A stretch of 5,569 bases of DNA from Candidatus Moranbacteria bacterium CG23_combo_of_CG06-09_8_20_14_all_35_22 (GTDB lineage: Bacteria; Patescibacteriota; Minisyncoccia; Moranbacterales; UBA2206), in contig PCRW01000056.1 in assembly GCA_002772115.1 (NCBI GenBank), positions 1 through 5,569 of the forward strand, in the 5' to 3' direction. Within the stretch, counting starts at the first letter, position 1; each line of letters starts with the position of its first letter. Made by a program: the position numbers and the translations under genes. The notes beneath the pieces were generated by a model, which was given only the letters and a program-made list of their open reading frames with translations, was not told where the DNA came from and did not search any database. Shown here one piece after another: positions 1-5,535 of the stretch.

Positions 1-7
1 AAAAAAA

Positions 8-676
8 TTATTTCTTTCCTATTACTATAATGTTCTTTTTATTTAAAATAAACTTTTTTTCAATTTTAAAACCAGCTTCTCGAAAAATATTTCCCAACTT
101 TCTTTTAGAAAACATATAATGAAAACGCTCAAAAATTTCTCCCTGATTATTTTTAAATGGAATCATAATATTTTTTTTCCAAATATTTTTTGGATTTAGC
201 CAATATTTCCAATATTTCTTTTGCCACAAATTCCAAACGCTTATTATAACAATTCCCTCTGGTTTTATCACTCGGTAAATTTCTTTAGCTATAATCCTTG
301 CATATTTTTTAGGAAAATGATGAAAAACTGAAATAGAAACTACTTGGTTGAAAAAATTGTCTGGAAATGGTAAGGTAGGAGAACTGGATATTTTTTGAAA
401 ATTAACCCTCTCTTTTGCATATTTTTCCTTGGCGATATCAATTAGTCTTTGCGAGATATCTACGCCAACATAGTCAATTTTTTTATCCTTTAGCATTTCC
501 AAAAGACGTCCATTGCCACAACCAAAATCCAGCATCTTATCGCCCTGCTTAGTATAATATAAGATAAATTCAAAATCCTTCCAAAAATATTTCCGAGTAC
601 CAGAAAATTTTTCCGCCATCTGATCATAACCCCTTTCAATATCTTTTAAAATTTTATCCTCCATTTCATTATTCAT
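8..676 (-). CDS. Trm9/ALKBH8-like class I SAM-dependent methyltransferase, probable tRNA wobble-uridine methylase
   Basis: A 222-residue cytosolic Rossmann-fold methyltransferase with no signal peptide or membrane segment. Visible SAM-site motifs are motif I (D50-F-G-C-G-N-G56) and the acidic residue ending strand 2 (VGVD, D73); a HH pair (119-120) follows the post-III strand. The N-terminal stretch YDQMAEKFSGTR (17-28) followed by W32, the late IPF (172-174) and the RFHYMF segment (184-189) before an AGF turn resemble, from memory, the corresponding parts of yeast Trm9 and the ALKBH8 methyltransferase domain, which methylate cm5U34 to mcm5U34 in tRNA. The gene is divergent from elp3, which makes cm5U, supporting that role by context. 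The start is ATG at 676; a second in-frame ATG at codon 5 is possible. No Shine-Dalgarno sequence is seen. The methyltransferase fold is certain; the tRNA substrate is inferred, and a generic small-molecule or ubiquinone-type methyltransferase remains possible. The eukaryotic partner Trm112 is not in the window. Confidence 0.85.
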   Translation of the reverse strand: MNNEMEDKILKDIERGYDQMAEKFSGTRKYFWKDFEFILYYTKQGDKMLDFGCGNGRLLEMLKDKKIDYVGVDISQRLIDIAKEKYAKERVNFQKISSSPTLPFPDNFFNQVVSISVFHHFPKKYARIIAKEIYRVIKPEGIVIISVWNLWQKKYWKYWLNPKNIWKKNIMIPFKNNQGEIFERFHYMFSKRKLGNIFREAGFKIEKKFILNKKNIIVIGKK

Positions 677-774
677 ATATATAATAAAACCGATTAAATG
701 ATTAGATTTTTTTCTCTCCCTCCCTTATTAATTTAATTTTTGCAATTTGAAAAAAATAAATATTCCCCACCTCT
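677..774. promoter_or_regulatory. Divergent intergenic region between methyltransferase gene and elp3
   Basis: This 98-bp gap separates the two divergent starts, so promoters for both should lie here or just inside the genes. It holds a pyrimidine tract (about 707-727 on the plus strand) and AT-rich segments. A TATAAT string lies at 680-685 on the plus strand, but it is about 90 bp before elp3 and has no -35 partner. On the minus strand the TATTAT/TATATA run directly before the ATG at 676 could be a -10 box for a nearly leaderless mRNA. No -35/-10 pair is convincing on either strand, and neither gene has a Shine-Dalgarno motif. Confidence 0.35.
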
Positions 775-2430
775 ATGCTTAAAGCCTACGACAATTTCAT
801 TAAAATAGCAACAAAAACTAAAATCACTAACCCTGAGCTTTTTTCCAAACGCAAAAAAGAAATTTGCAAAGAGTTGGGACTTCCTTTGCCGACTAACGCC
901 GACATTCGAGAAGTTTATGAAAAAATGTTAAGCGCAAAAAAAATTAAGCGCAATTTGAATTTAGAAAAAGCTCTTTTTAGTAAAAAAATTCGCACCGACT
1001 CTGGCGTGGCTGTGGTAGCCGTTCTCACTAAAAGTTATCCTTGCCCAGGAAAATGCATCTACTGTCCCACCGAAAAAGAAATGCCTAAAAGCTATCTTTC
1101 AAACGAACCAGCGGTGATGCGCGCCATTTCTGCTAAGTTCAATCCCTATATTCAAGTGCAAAGAAGAATCCGCGCCCTCGAACTCAATGGCCACAAAACT
1201 GACAAAATAGAAATTATCGTGATGGGCGGAACTTTTTCCTATCTGCCAAAAACTTATCAAAAGAAATTTATTTTGGAATGTTTTCGGGCTTGTAATGATT
1301 ACCCAAAATCAAAAAACAAGGAGCAAGGAGCAAGGAACAATATTAAAATAAAATTAGAAAATGAACAAAAGAAAAATGAGACGGCTAAGCATAGAATCGT
1401 TGGGCTAACACTGGAAACGCGACCGGATTATATCAATGCACAAGAATTGATTAATTTTAGAAATCTCGGATGCACTCGAGTGGAACTCGGGGTGCAAAGT
1501 ATTTTTGATGATGTTTTAGAAAAAAATAAACGCGGACACAATGTTCAAAGAACTATTGAAGCTACCCAACTGCTCAAAGATTTTGGTTTCAAAATTAACT
1601 ATCACATTATGCCAGGACTACTTGGCTCCAGCGTCAAAAAAGATTTTCAAATGTTTCAAGAACTTTTTTCTAACCAACCCGCCTCGACTCGCGGAGAAGA
1701 CCGCTCGTCGACGCGAGGCGGGAGTTTTCAACCAGATATGCTCAAAATTTATCCAACTGTAGTAATAAAGCAAAGTCCACTATATAAAATATGGAAAGCG
1801 GGAAAATATAAAGCGCTCACGGACAAAAATTTTTCGAAATTTATCTTGCGCGTTAAAAATGAAATCATTCCGCCTTATGTTCGCATCTCTCGTCTCGTAC
1901 GCGATGTGCCCGAAAGTTCCATTCTCACTGGACCAAAAATTTCCAACCTTCGCCAACTGATTGCCAAAAATTCTGCTTGCCCCTGCATTCGTTGTCGCGA
2001 AGTTCGGTCTGATTATAATCTCAAAGAAAAAATAATTTTGCATCGCATTGATTACGACGCTTCAGGTGGAAAAGAAATATTTTTGGAATATGTCAGCAAG
2101 GATAAGAAAAAATTATTTGCGCTTTTGCGTCTGCGAATAAATGGAAGCTTCGCTTCCATGATGGAAGCGAAGCTTCCGAATGTTCTAAAAAATTCTGCTA
2201 TAATAAGAGAAGTGCATACTTATGGTAAAATGAATCAGATCAATCAAAAAGATGCTCTCTCACCCCAACATATCGGCCTTGGAAAAAAACTAATCCTCGA
2301 AGCTGAAAAAATCGCCAAAAAAGAATTCAACCTCGATAAAATCGCCGTGATTTCCGGCGTCGGTGTACGCGGATACTATCGAAAATTAGGATATAAATTG
2401 AAAGATAGTTATATGGTGAAAAAATTATAA
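775..2430 (+). CDS. elp3: Elp3: tRNA uridine(34) 5-carboxymethyl-type modification radical SAM/GNAT enzyme
   Basis: A full-length 551-residue Elp3, which combines a radical SAM domain with an acetyltransferase domain and uses acetyl-CoA and SAM to carboxymethylate C5 of wobble U34 in tRNA. The cluster cysteines are C90, C94 and C97 (CPGKCIYC), followed by MPKSYLSNEPAVMRA, MGGTF (150-154), ETRPDY (214-219), ELGVQS (237-242), RGH (253-255) and DMLKIYPT (321-328). The linker has RLVRDVP (373-379) and a cysteine group C402/C404/C407, which may bind metal. The GNAT part has the acetyl-CoA loop QHIGLG (498-503) and ends in IAVISGVG and YYRKLGY, as in human ELP3. No other Elongator subunit is present, as is usual outside eukaryotes. 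The protein has three unusual segments: residues 181-189 (7-bp tandem repeat), 302-316 and 457-468 (palindromic insertions), all in frame, so the gene looks functional. No Shine-Dalgarno precedes the ATG. The hydrolase gene follows after 19 bp on the same strand. Confidence 0.97.
   Translation: MLKAYDNFIKIATKTKITNPELFSKRKKEICKELGLPLPTNADIREVYEKMLSAKKIKRNLNLEKALFSKKIRTDSGVAVVAVLTKSYPCPGKCIYCPTEKEMPKSYLSNEPAVMRAISAKFNPYIQVQRRIRALELNGHKTDKIEIIVMGGTFSYLPKTYQKKFILECFRACNDYPKSKNKEQGARNNIKIKLENEQKKNETAKHRIVGLTLETRPDYINAQELINFRNLGCTRVELGVQSIFDDVLEKNKRGHNVQRTIEATQLLKDFGFKINYHIMPGLLGSSVKKDFQMFQELFSNQPASTRGEDRSSTRGGSFQPDMLKIYPTVVIKQSPLYKIWKAGKYKALTDKNFSKFILRVKNEIIPPYVRISRLVRDVPESSILTGPKISNLRQLIAKNSACPCIRCREVRSDYNLKEKIILHRIDYDASGGKEIFLEYVSKDKKKLFALLRLRINGSFASMMEAKLPNVLKNSAIIREVHTYGKMNQINQKDALSPQHIGLGKKLILEAEKIAKKEFNLDKIAVISGVGVRGYYRKLGYKLKDSYMVKKL
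1317..1337 (+). repeat. Three-copy 7-bp tandem repeat inside elp3
   Basis: Units CAAGGAG, CAAGGAG and CAAGGAA lie end to end. The unit is not a multiple of three, but three copies make 21 bp, so the frame is kept and residues about 181-188 (NKEQGARN) are encoded. The segment sits in a lysine/asparagine/glutamate-rich loop between the MGGTF and ETRPDY motifs where Elp3 proteins vary in length. Gain or loss of one unit would shift the frame. Confidence 0.7.
1678..1722. repeat. In-frame GC-rich palindromic insertion in elp3 (element 1)
   Basis: A 45-bp imperfect inverted repeat with a perfect 9-bp outer stem (CCCGCCTCG at 1678-1686 against CGAGGCGGG at 1714-1722) and further interrupted pairing inside, including gcgg/ccgc (1691-1694, 1701-1704) and the 8-bp palindrome CGTCGACG (1706-1713). 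It is markedly GC-rich in an AT-rich gene. It encodes exactly 15 codons, residues 302-316 (PASTRGEDRSSTRGG), with an internal STRG repeat. In human ELP3 the flanking residues run almost directly from a short FFENP-like segment into FRPDGLKLYP, so these residues look extra. The length is a multiple of three and no stop is introduced. Confidence 0.8.
2143..2177. repeat. In-frame perfect palindromic insertion in elp3 GNAT domain (element 2)
   Basis: A 35-bp palindrome with two perfect 17-bp arms around a single central G at 2160. Each arm is itself a small hairpin: GGAAGC-TTC-GCTTCC on the left and GGAAGC-GAA-GCTTCC on the right. It encodes about 12 residues (G457 to P468, GSFASMMEAKLP). Removing 36 bp would leave LRLRIPNVLKNSAIIREV, which reads like an ordinary Elp3 acetyltransferase-domain segment; this reconstruction is inference. 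The element is in frame and without stops. Confidence 0.85.
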
Positions 2431-2436
2431 AAGTAG

Positions 2437-2442
2437 TATAAT
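2437..2442 (+). promoter_or_regulatory. Possible -10 box for the hydrolase gene
   Basis: A perfect TATAAT sits in the 19-bp gap between elp3 and the hydrolase, 7 nt before its ATG. If used, transcription would begin at or next to the A of the ATG, giving a leaderless mRNA; no Shine-Dalgarno is present, which fits. No clear -35 box is found 15-18 bp upstream, and the region is AT-rich, so a chance match and co-transcription with elp3 are also plausible. Confidence 0.35.
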
Positions 2443-2449
2443 TATAAAT

Positions 2450-3238
2450 ATGAAAACTAAACTAATTGAATTTAAAAATAAAGATAAAAATATTCTTAGA
2501 GGTATTGTGGTTTTGCCTAAAAAAATAAATCAGGGTGTCATTATGATTGGCGGTTTTGAAGGTAATGCAACCACCGAAAAAAAATATAAAGTATTATCAG
2601 ATGAATTATATAAATTCAATATAGCATCATTTAGAATTGATTACACTGGTTGCGGTTTATCAGATGGAGATTTTTCTAAAATCACCATAAAAAAAGTAAC
2701 GCAAGATTTACTAATGACTTATCGACTTTTTAAAAATGAATTTGGAATAAATAATATTTCCGTAGCCGGACACAGTATGGGATGTTGTGCAATCGCAAAT
2801 CTAGAAAAAAATAATATTTTCAAAAAAATGATCCTGCTCGCTCCGGCTTTAAATCAAAAAAAACTTCTTAGATACTGGTATGTTAAAAATTCCATGAAAT
2901 ATTTAAATTCAAAAATAAAGATAACTTGGAAAAATTATAAAAAATATCTTAACGAAAAAGAATTTCAAAAATTTTGCTTAAAAAAAGATCGAATGACAGA
3001 CAAAAATTATGTTTCCGATATATATTATCTGGAAAATAAAAGCCAGGATTATCTTGCTATCATGGACGCTAAAAATATTTTTATAATCAATGGAAATGAT
3101 GATGATGTGGTTCCAATAGAAAGCTTGGAAAATAAAAAGAAAATTGATGTGATAGTAAAAAATGGCGACCACGATCTAGAACGACCCGACATGGTTAATC
3201 AATGGAAAAATAAAGCTATAAAATTCTTAATTGGTTAA
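2450..3238 (+). CDS. Alpha/beta hydrolase, serine-type, substrate unknown
   Basis: A 262-residue cytosolic alpha/beta-hydrolase with the full catalytic set. The nucleophile elbow is GHSMG with Ser109, the acid is probably Asp218 in GNDDDVVP (215-222), and the base is His241 in NGDHD. The early GGFEGN (34-39) should form the oxyanion hole, and RIDYTGCGLSDGD (62-74) is the usual strand-4 loop of this superfamily. The lysine-rich stretch of about residues 125-195 forms the variable cap, so substrate cannot be read. Members act as esterases, acyl-transferring enzymes or peptidases. No signal peptide or transmembrane segment is seen. The gene follows elp3 by 19 bp and its last 12 bp overlap the 3' end of dxs on the other strand. 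It is visibly more AT-rich and lysine/asparagine-rich than elp3 and dxs, which may mean relaxed selection or a different origin. No functional tie to its neighbours is evident. Confidence 0.93.
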   Translation: MKTKLIEFKNKDKNILRGIVVLPKKINQGVIMIGGFEGNATTEKKYKVLSDELYKFNIASFRIDYTGCGLSDGDFSKITIKKVTQDLLMTYRLFKNEFGINNISVAGHSMGCCAIANLEKNNIFKKMILLAPALNQKKLLRYWYVKNSMKYLNSKIKITWKNYKKYLNEKEFQKFCLKKDRMTDKNYVSDIYYLENKSQDYLAIMDAKNIFIINGNDDDVVPIESLENKKKIDVIVKNGDHDLERPDMVNQWKNKAIKFLIG

Positions 3239-5095
3239 TTTAAAAAAACTTTTTACCGCTTCCAAAATCCCCTCTTCATCCAATCCCACTTCTGCCAAAA
3301 GTTCTTCGCGGGTTCCGTGTTCCAAAAATTTATCGGGCAAACCTAAATTCTTAATTGAAACTTTCAAATTTTCCTTGGCTAAAAATTCATTGATTGCGCT
3401 ACCTGCTCCGCCAGCAATGACATTATCTTCAATGGTGACAAAATATTTATGTGTCTGGGATAAATTTTTCAGCATTTCTTCATCAAGTGGCTTGACAAAT
3501 CTCATATCCACCAACGACGCATCCAAGACTTGGGCAGTTTTTTTACAATTTTCTAAAAGCGTTCCAAAAGAAAGAATCGCCACATTTTTTCCTTCCCGAA
3601 TAATTTTCGCCTTGCCAATTTCCAAATTATTATATTTCTCTTGATTATATTTTCCACTTCCTTCTCCTCGAGGATAACGCACCACGGCTGGCCCATGATG
3701 TTTATATCCAGCGTTAAACATAGCAAAACATTCGTTTTCACTAGACGGTGTCATAATAACCAAATTTGGAACCGCTCGAAGAAATGAAAGATCAAAACTT
3801 CCATTATGCGTGGCGCCGTCTGGTCCAACAATTCCAGCGCGATCAATTGCAAAAAGTACATCTAAATTTTCCAAAGCTATGTCATGGATAATTTGGTCAT
3901 ACGCTCTTTGCAAAAATGAAGAATAAATTGCCACTACCGGTCTCGTTCCTTGCAAAGCAAGTCCAGCCGAAAAAGTTACTGCGTGTTGTTCAGCAATTCC
4001 TACATCAAAAAAACGATCTGGAAATTTTTTGCGAAATTCAGCGAGTCCCGAACCATCACCCATCGCCGGCGTGATCGCTTGAAGTTTTTCATCTTTTCTG
4101 GCTTTTTCACAAATCCAATCGGAAAAAACATCCGAGTAAGTTATTTTTTTAGCACTAGTTCCATTTTTTTGGCCAGTCGCTAAATCAAAAGGTGCCACTA
4201 CATGCAAAGAAAGTTCGTCTTTTTCCGCCTGCGCATATCCTTTGCCTTTTTTTGTCACCACATGCAAAAATCTCGGGCCTTTTATTTTTTTCAAATTTTC
4301 CAAAACTTCTGTCAAGGTTTTTACATCATGACCGTCAATCGGCCCATAATATTCAAAACCTAATTGTTCAAAAAGTGTCGAAGGCACCAACATTCCTTTG
4401 GCTTGTTTTTCTGCTCTTTGCGCAAATCTTTGAATAACTGGAATTCGCTCTAAAATTTTTCGCCCTCTATTGCGAAAGCGCACAAAAGATTGTGAAGAAA
4501 TAAGTCGCGTCAAATATTTTTCTAATCCTCCCACATTGGGCGCAATTGACATTTTATTATCATTAAGCACGACTAAAATATCTGCACCAATATCTCCCGC
4601 ATGATTTAACGCTTCAAACGCCATTCCACCCGCCAATGCCCCGTCTCCAATCACCGCCACAATTTGTGGGGCATTTTTTTTATTTCTATTGGCAATCGCC
4701 ATCCCACAAGCAAAACTAATTGAAGTACTCGTGTGTCCAACGCTACAAGCGTCATATTCGCTTTCAGTTTTTTTAGGAAAAGGTGCCAATCCTCCATATT
4801 TCCTAATTGTATGAAGTTTTTCTTTTCGCCCTGTAAGCATCTTATGCGGATAAGCTTGATGACCGACATCCCAAATCAAAATATCACGCGGAGTATCAAA
4901 AATATAATGCAAAGCCACTGTGAGCTCCACCACTCCAAGATTTGAACCAAAATGTCCACCCGATTGCGAAACACTTTCAATCAAAAAATTGCGGACTTCA
5001 CTGCAAAGTTCCGGCAATTTTTCTGGCGGAATTTTTTTCAAATCCGCCGGAAAGTTAATATCATCTAATATTTTTTTAGTCTTTTTTTCTTCCAT
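3227..5095 (-). CDS. dxs: 1-deoxy-D-xylulose-5-phosphate synthase
   Basis: Condenses pyruvate and glyceraldehyde 3-phosphate to 1-deoxy-D-xylulose 5-phosphate with thiamine diphosphate, the entry step of the MEP isoprenoid pathway and a source of thiamine and pyridoxal precursors. Cytosolic; 622 residues from the ATG at 5095, close to the roughly 620 of E. coli Dxs. Seen in order: SGGHFGSNLG (His48), GHQAYPHK (His79), the ThDP motif GDGALAGG (from 150) with NDNKMSI, DGHD, catalytic Glu369 in GIAEQHAVTFSAG, YSSFLQR (Tyr391, Arg397), GPDGATHNGSFD (Asp426, His430) and a C-terminal transketolase domain (VAILSFGT). All expected active-site residues are present, so it should be active. An upstream in-frame TTG at 5104 would add three residues, but it coincides with the predicted transcription start, so the ATG is preferred. 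The 3' end overlaps the convergent hydrolase gene by 12 bp. No other MEP gene is in the window. Confidence 0.97.
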   Translation of the reverse strand: MEEKKTKKILDDINFPADLKKIPPEKLPELCSEVRNFLIESVSQSGGHFGSNLGVVELTVALHYIFDTPRDILIWDVGHQAYPHKMLTGRKEKLHTIRKYGGLAPFPKKTESEYDACSVGHTSTSISFACGMAIANRNKKNAPQIVAVIGDGALAGGMAFEALNHAGDIGADILVVLNDNKMSIAPNVGGLEKYLTRLISSQSFVRFRNRGRKILERIPVIQRFAQRAEKQAKGMLVPSTLFEQLGFEYYGPIDGHDVKTLTEVLENLKKIKGPRFLHVVTKKGKGYAQAEKDELSLHVVAPFDLATGQKNGTSAKKITYSDVFSDWICEKARKDEKLQAITPAMGDGSGLAEFRKKFPDRFFDVGIAEQHAVTFSAGLALQGTRPVVAIYSSFLQRAYDQIIHDIALENLDVLFAIDRAGIVGPDGATHNGSFDLSFLRAVPNLVIMTPSSENECFAMFNAGYKHHGPAVVRYPRGEGSGKYNQEKYNNLEIGKAKIIREGKNVAILSFGTLLENCKKTAQVLDASLVDMRFVKPLDEEMLKNLSQTHKYFVTIEDNVIAGGAGSAINEFLAKENLKVSIKNLGLPDKFLEHGTREELLAEVGLDEEGILEAVKSFFKLTN

Positions 5096-5109
5096 ATTTT
5101 GCAATCTTT

Positions 5110-5138
5110 ATTCTACGCCAAAAAAGGAAATTAATCAA
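5110..5138 (-). promoter_or_regulatory. Probable sigma-70-type promoter of dxs
   Basis: On the minus strand TTGATT (5133-5138) and TAGAAT (5110-5115) are separated by exactly 17 bp. They match the TTGACA and TATAAT consensus at 4/6 and 5/6 positions. Transcription would begin near 5103, leaving a leader of about 8 nt before the ATG at 5095 with no room for a Shine-Dalgarno sequence. This placement argues against the TTG at 5104 as start. The 40-bp palindrome begins only 4 bp upstream of the -35 box. Confidence 0.6.
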
Positions 5139-5142
5139 TTTC

Positions 5143-5182
5143 CAGAAGCTAAGCTTCGGGCTAGCCCGAAGCTTAGCTTCTG
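5143..5182. repeat. Perfect 40-bp intergenic palindrome (element 3)
   Basis: The sequence reads identically on both strands from 5143 to 5182, centred between 5162 and 5163 in GGGCTAGCCC. Each arm is itself an inverted repeat, GAAGCT-A-AGCTTC on the left and GAAGCT-T-AGCTTC on the right. It is GC-richer than its surroundings and shares AAGCTTCG/CGAAGCTT with element 2 in elp3. It lies 4 bp upstream of the dxs -35 box. Neither side has a T-run, so it does not look like a standard intrinsic terminator. It could extrude a cruciform, be a protein-binding site, or be a copy of a dispersed palindromic element. Confidence 0.9.
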
Positions 5183-5204
5183 TTTTGCCATTACCCTTTA
5201 AATA

Positions 5205-5246
5205 ATGATGAACAATTTATTGCGACCGCAAAATATTGTTCATCAT
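5205..5246. repeat. 42-nt hairpin between the rlmN fragment and dxs
   Basis: A perfect 12-bp outer stem (ATGATGAACAAT at 5205-5216 against ATTGTTCATCAT at 5235-5246), a small AT-only internal loop, and an inner 4-bp stem TTGC/GCAA (5220-5223, 5228-5231) closing on GACC. It lies downstream of the rlmN fragment and upstream of dxs on the minus strand. It is AT-rich, unlike elements 1 to 3, and no clear T-run follows on the minus strand, so a terminator is doubtful. A regulator-binding site, a small mobile-element remnant or an mRNA 3'-end structure are alternatives. Confidence 0.6.
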
Positions 5247-5283
5247 AATTTATTACAGAAAATATAAAAATGATATGATAATT

Positions 5284-5535
5284 CTATTTTTTTCCTGCCA
5301 ATTGCCCACAAGCGCCTTCAATGTCGGAACCAAGACTTCTCCTGATCGTACAGTTAATTTTATTTGCAAGTAGATAGTTTCTAAATTTTACCATTTGCTC
5401 CGCACTGGAAAAAATAAATTTATCTTTACTATCTGTTGAATTATATCGAATCAAATTGACATGCAAGAGTTGCGGTTTTTCGAAAGATTTAATATATTTC
5501 AAGAAACCACTGAAGAATAGCCTCGATTTTTTTCC
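5284..5535 (-). pseudogene. rlmN: C-terminal fragment of 23S rRNA (adenine-2503-C2)-methyltransferase RlmN
   Basis: The open frame ends in TAG at 5284 and encodes a tail that matches RlmN: LLHVNLIRYN, then TIRRSLGSDIEGACGQLAG. The cysteine in ACGQL corresponds to the catalytic Cys355 of E. coli RlmN, which takes part in methyl transfer to A2503 of 23S rRNA (and A37 of some tRNAs). The radical SAM CxxxCxxC core, the N-terminal domain and the rest of the barrel are absent. Going upstream, the frame carries KYIKSFEKPQ, plausible for RlmN, then meets a TAA at 5536-5538. None of the three minus-strand frames from there to the window edge reads like RlmN, so a single frameshift inside the visible part does not explain the loss. 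The only in-frame initiator is a TTG at 5502. The best reading is a truncated remnant; an expressed C-terminal fragment or an unseen upstream rearrangement cannot be excluded. Confidence 0.75.

Noticed and set aside
680..685. TATAAT on the plus strand as the elp3 -10 box
   Set aside because: About 90 bp from the elp3 start, no matching -35 box, and it sits in an alternating AT run where such matches are expected by chance.
1309..1340. CRISPR or longer minisatellite
   Set aside because: Only three contiguous 7-bp units with no spacers; no CRISPR-like repeat-spacer pattern exists in the window.
1541..1762. Open frame on the plus strand overlapping elp3
   Set aside because: It lies wholly inside the conserved Elp3 radical SAM domain in another frame and its product resembles no family; a shadow of elp3.
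1780..2043. Open frame on the minus strand inside elp3
   Set aside because: Antisense to conserved Elp3 motifs, low-complexity product, no start signals.
5096..5104. TTG at 5104 as the dxs start
   Set aside because: It adds only three residues, coincides with the predicted transcription start, and the ATG at 5095 gives a length and N-terminus matching Dxs.
5143..5182. Intrinsic terminator
   Set aside because: No T-run follows the stem on either strand close enough; perfect symmetry and nested design fit a palindromic element better.
3231..5201. Several plus-strand open frames across dxs and its upstream spacer (for example 3231-3644, 3950-4183, 4192-4437, 4920-5201)
   Set aside because: They are antisense to a dxs gene with all active-site motifs and encode serine/lysine/phenylalanine-rich sequences without recognisable domains.
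8..5535. Alternative genetic code (UGA as glycine or tryptophan, known in some CPR groups)
   Set aside because: No in-frame TGA is found in the four complete genes, and tryptophan is encoded by TGG and glycine by GGN, so the standard code suffices.
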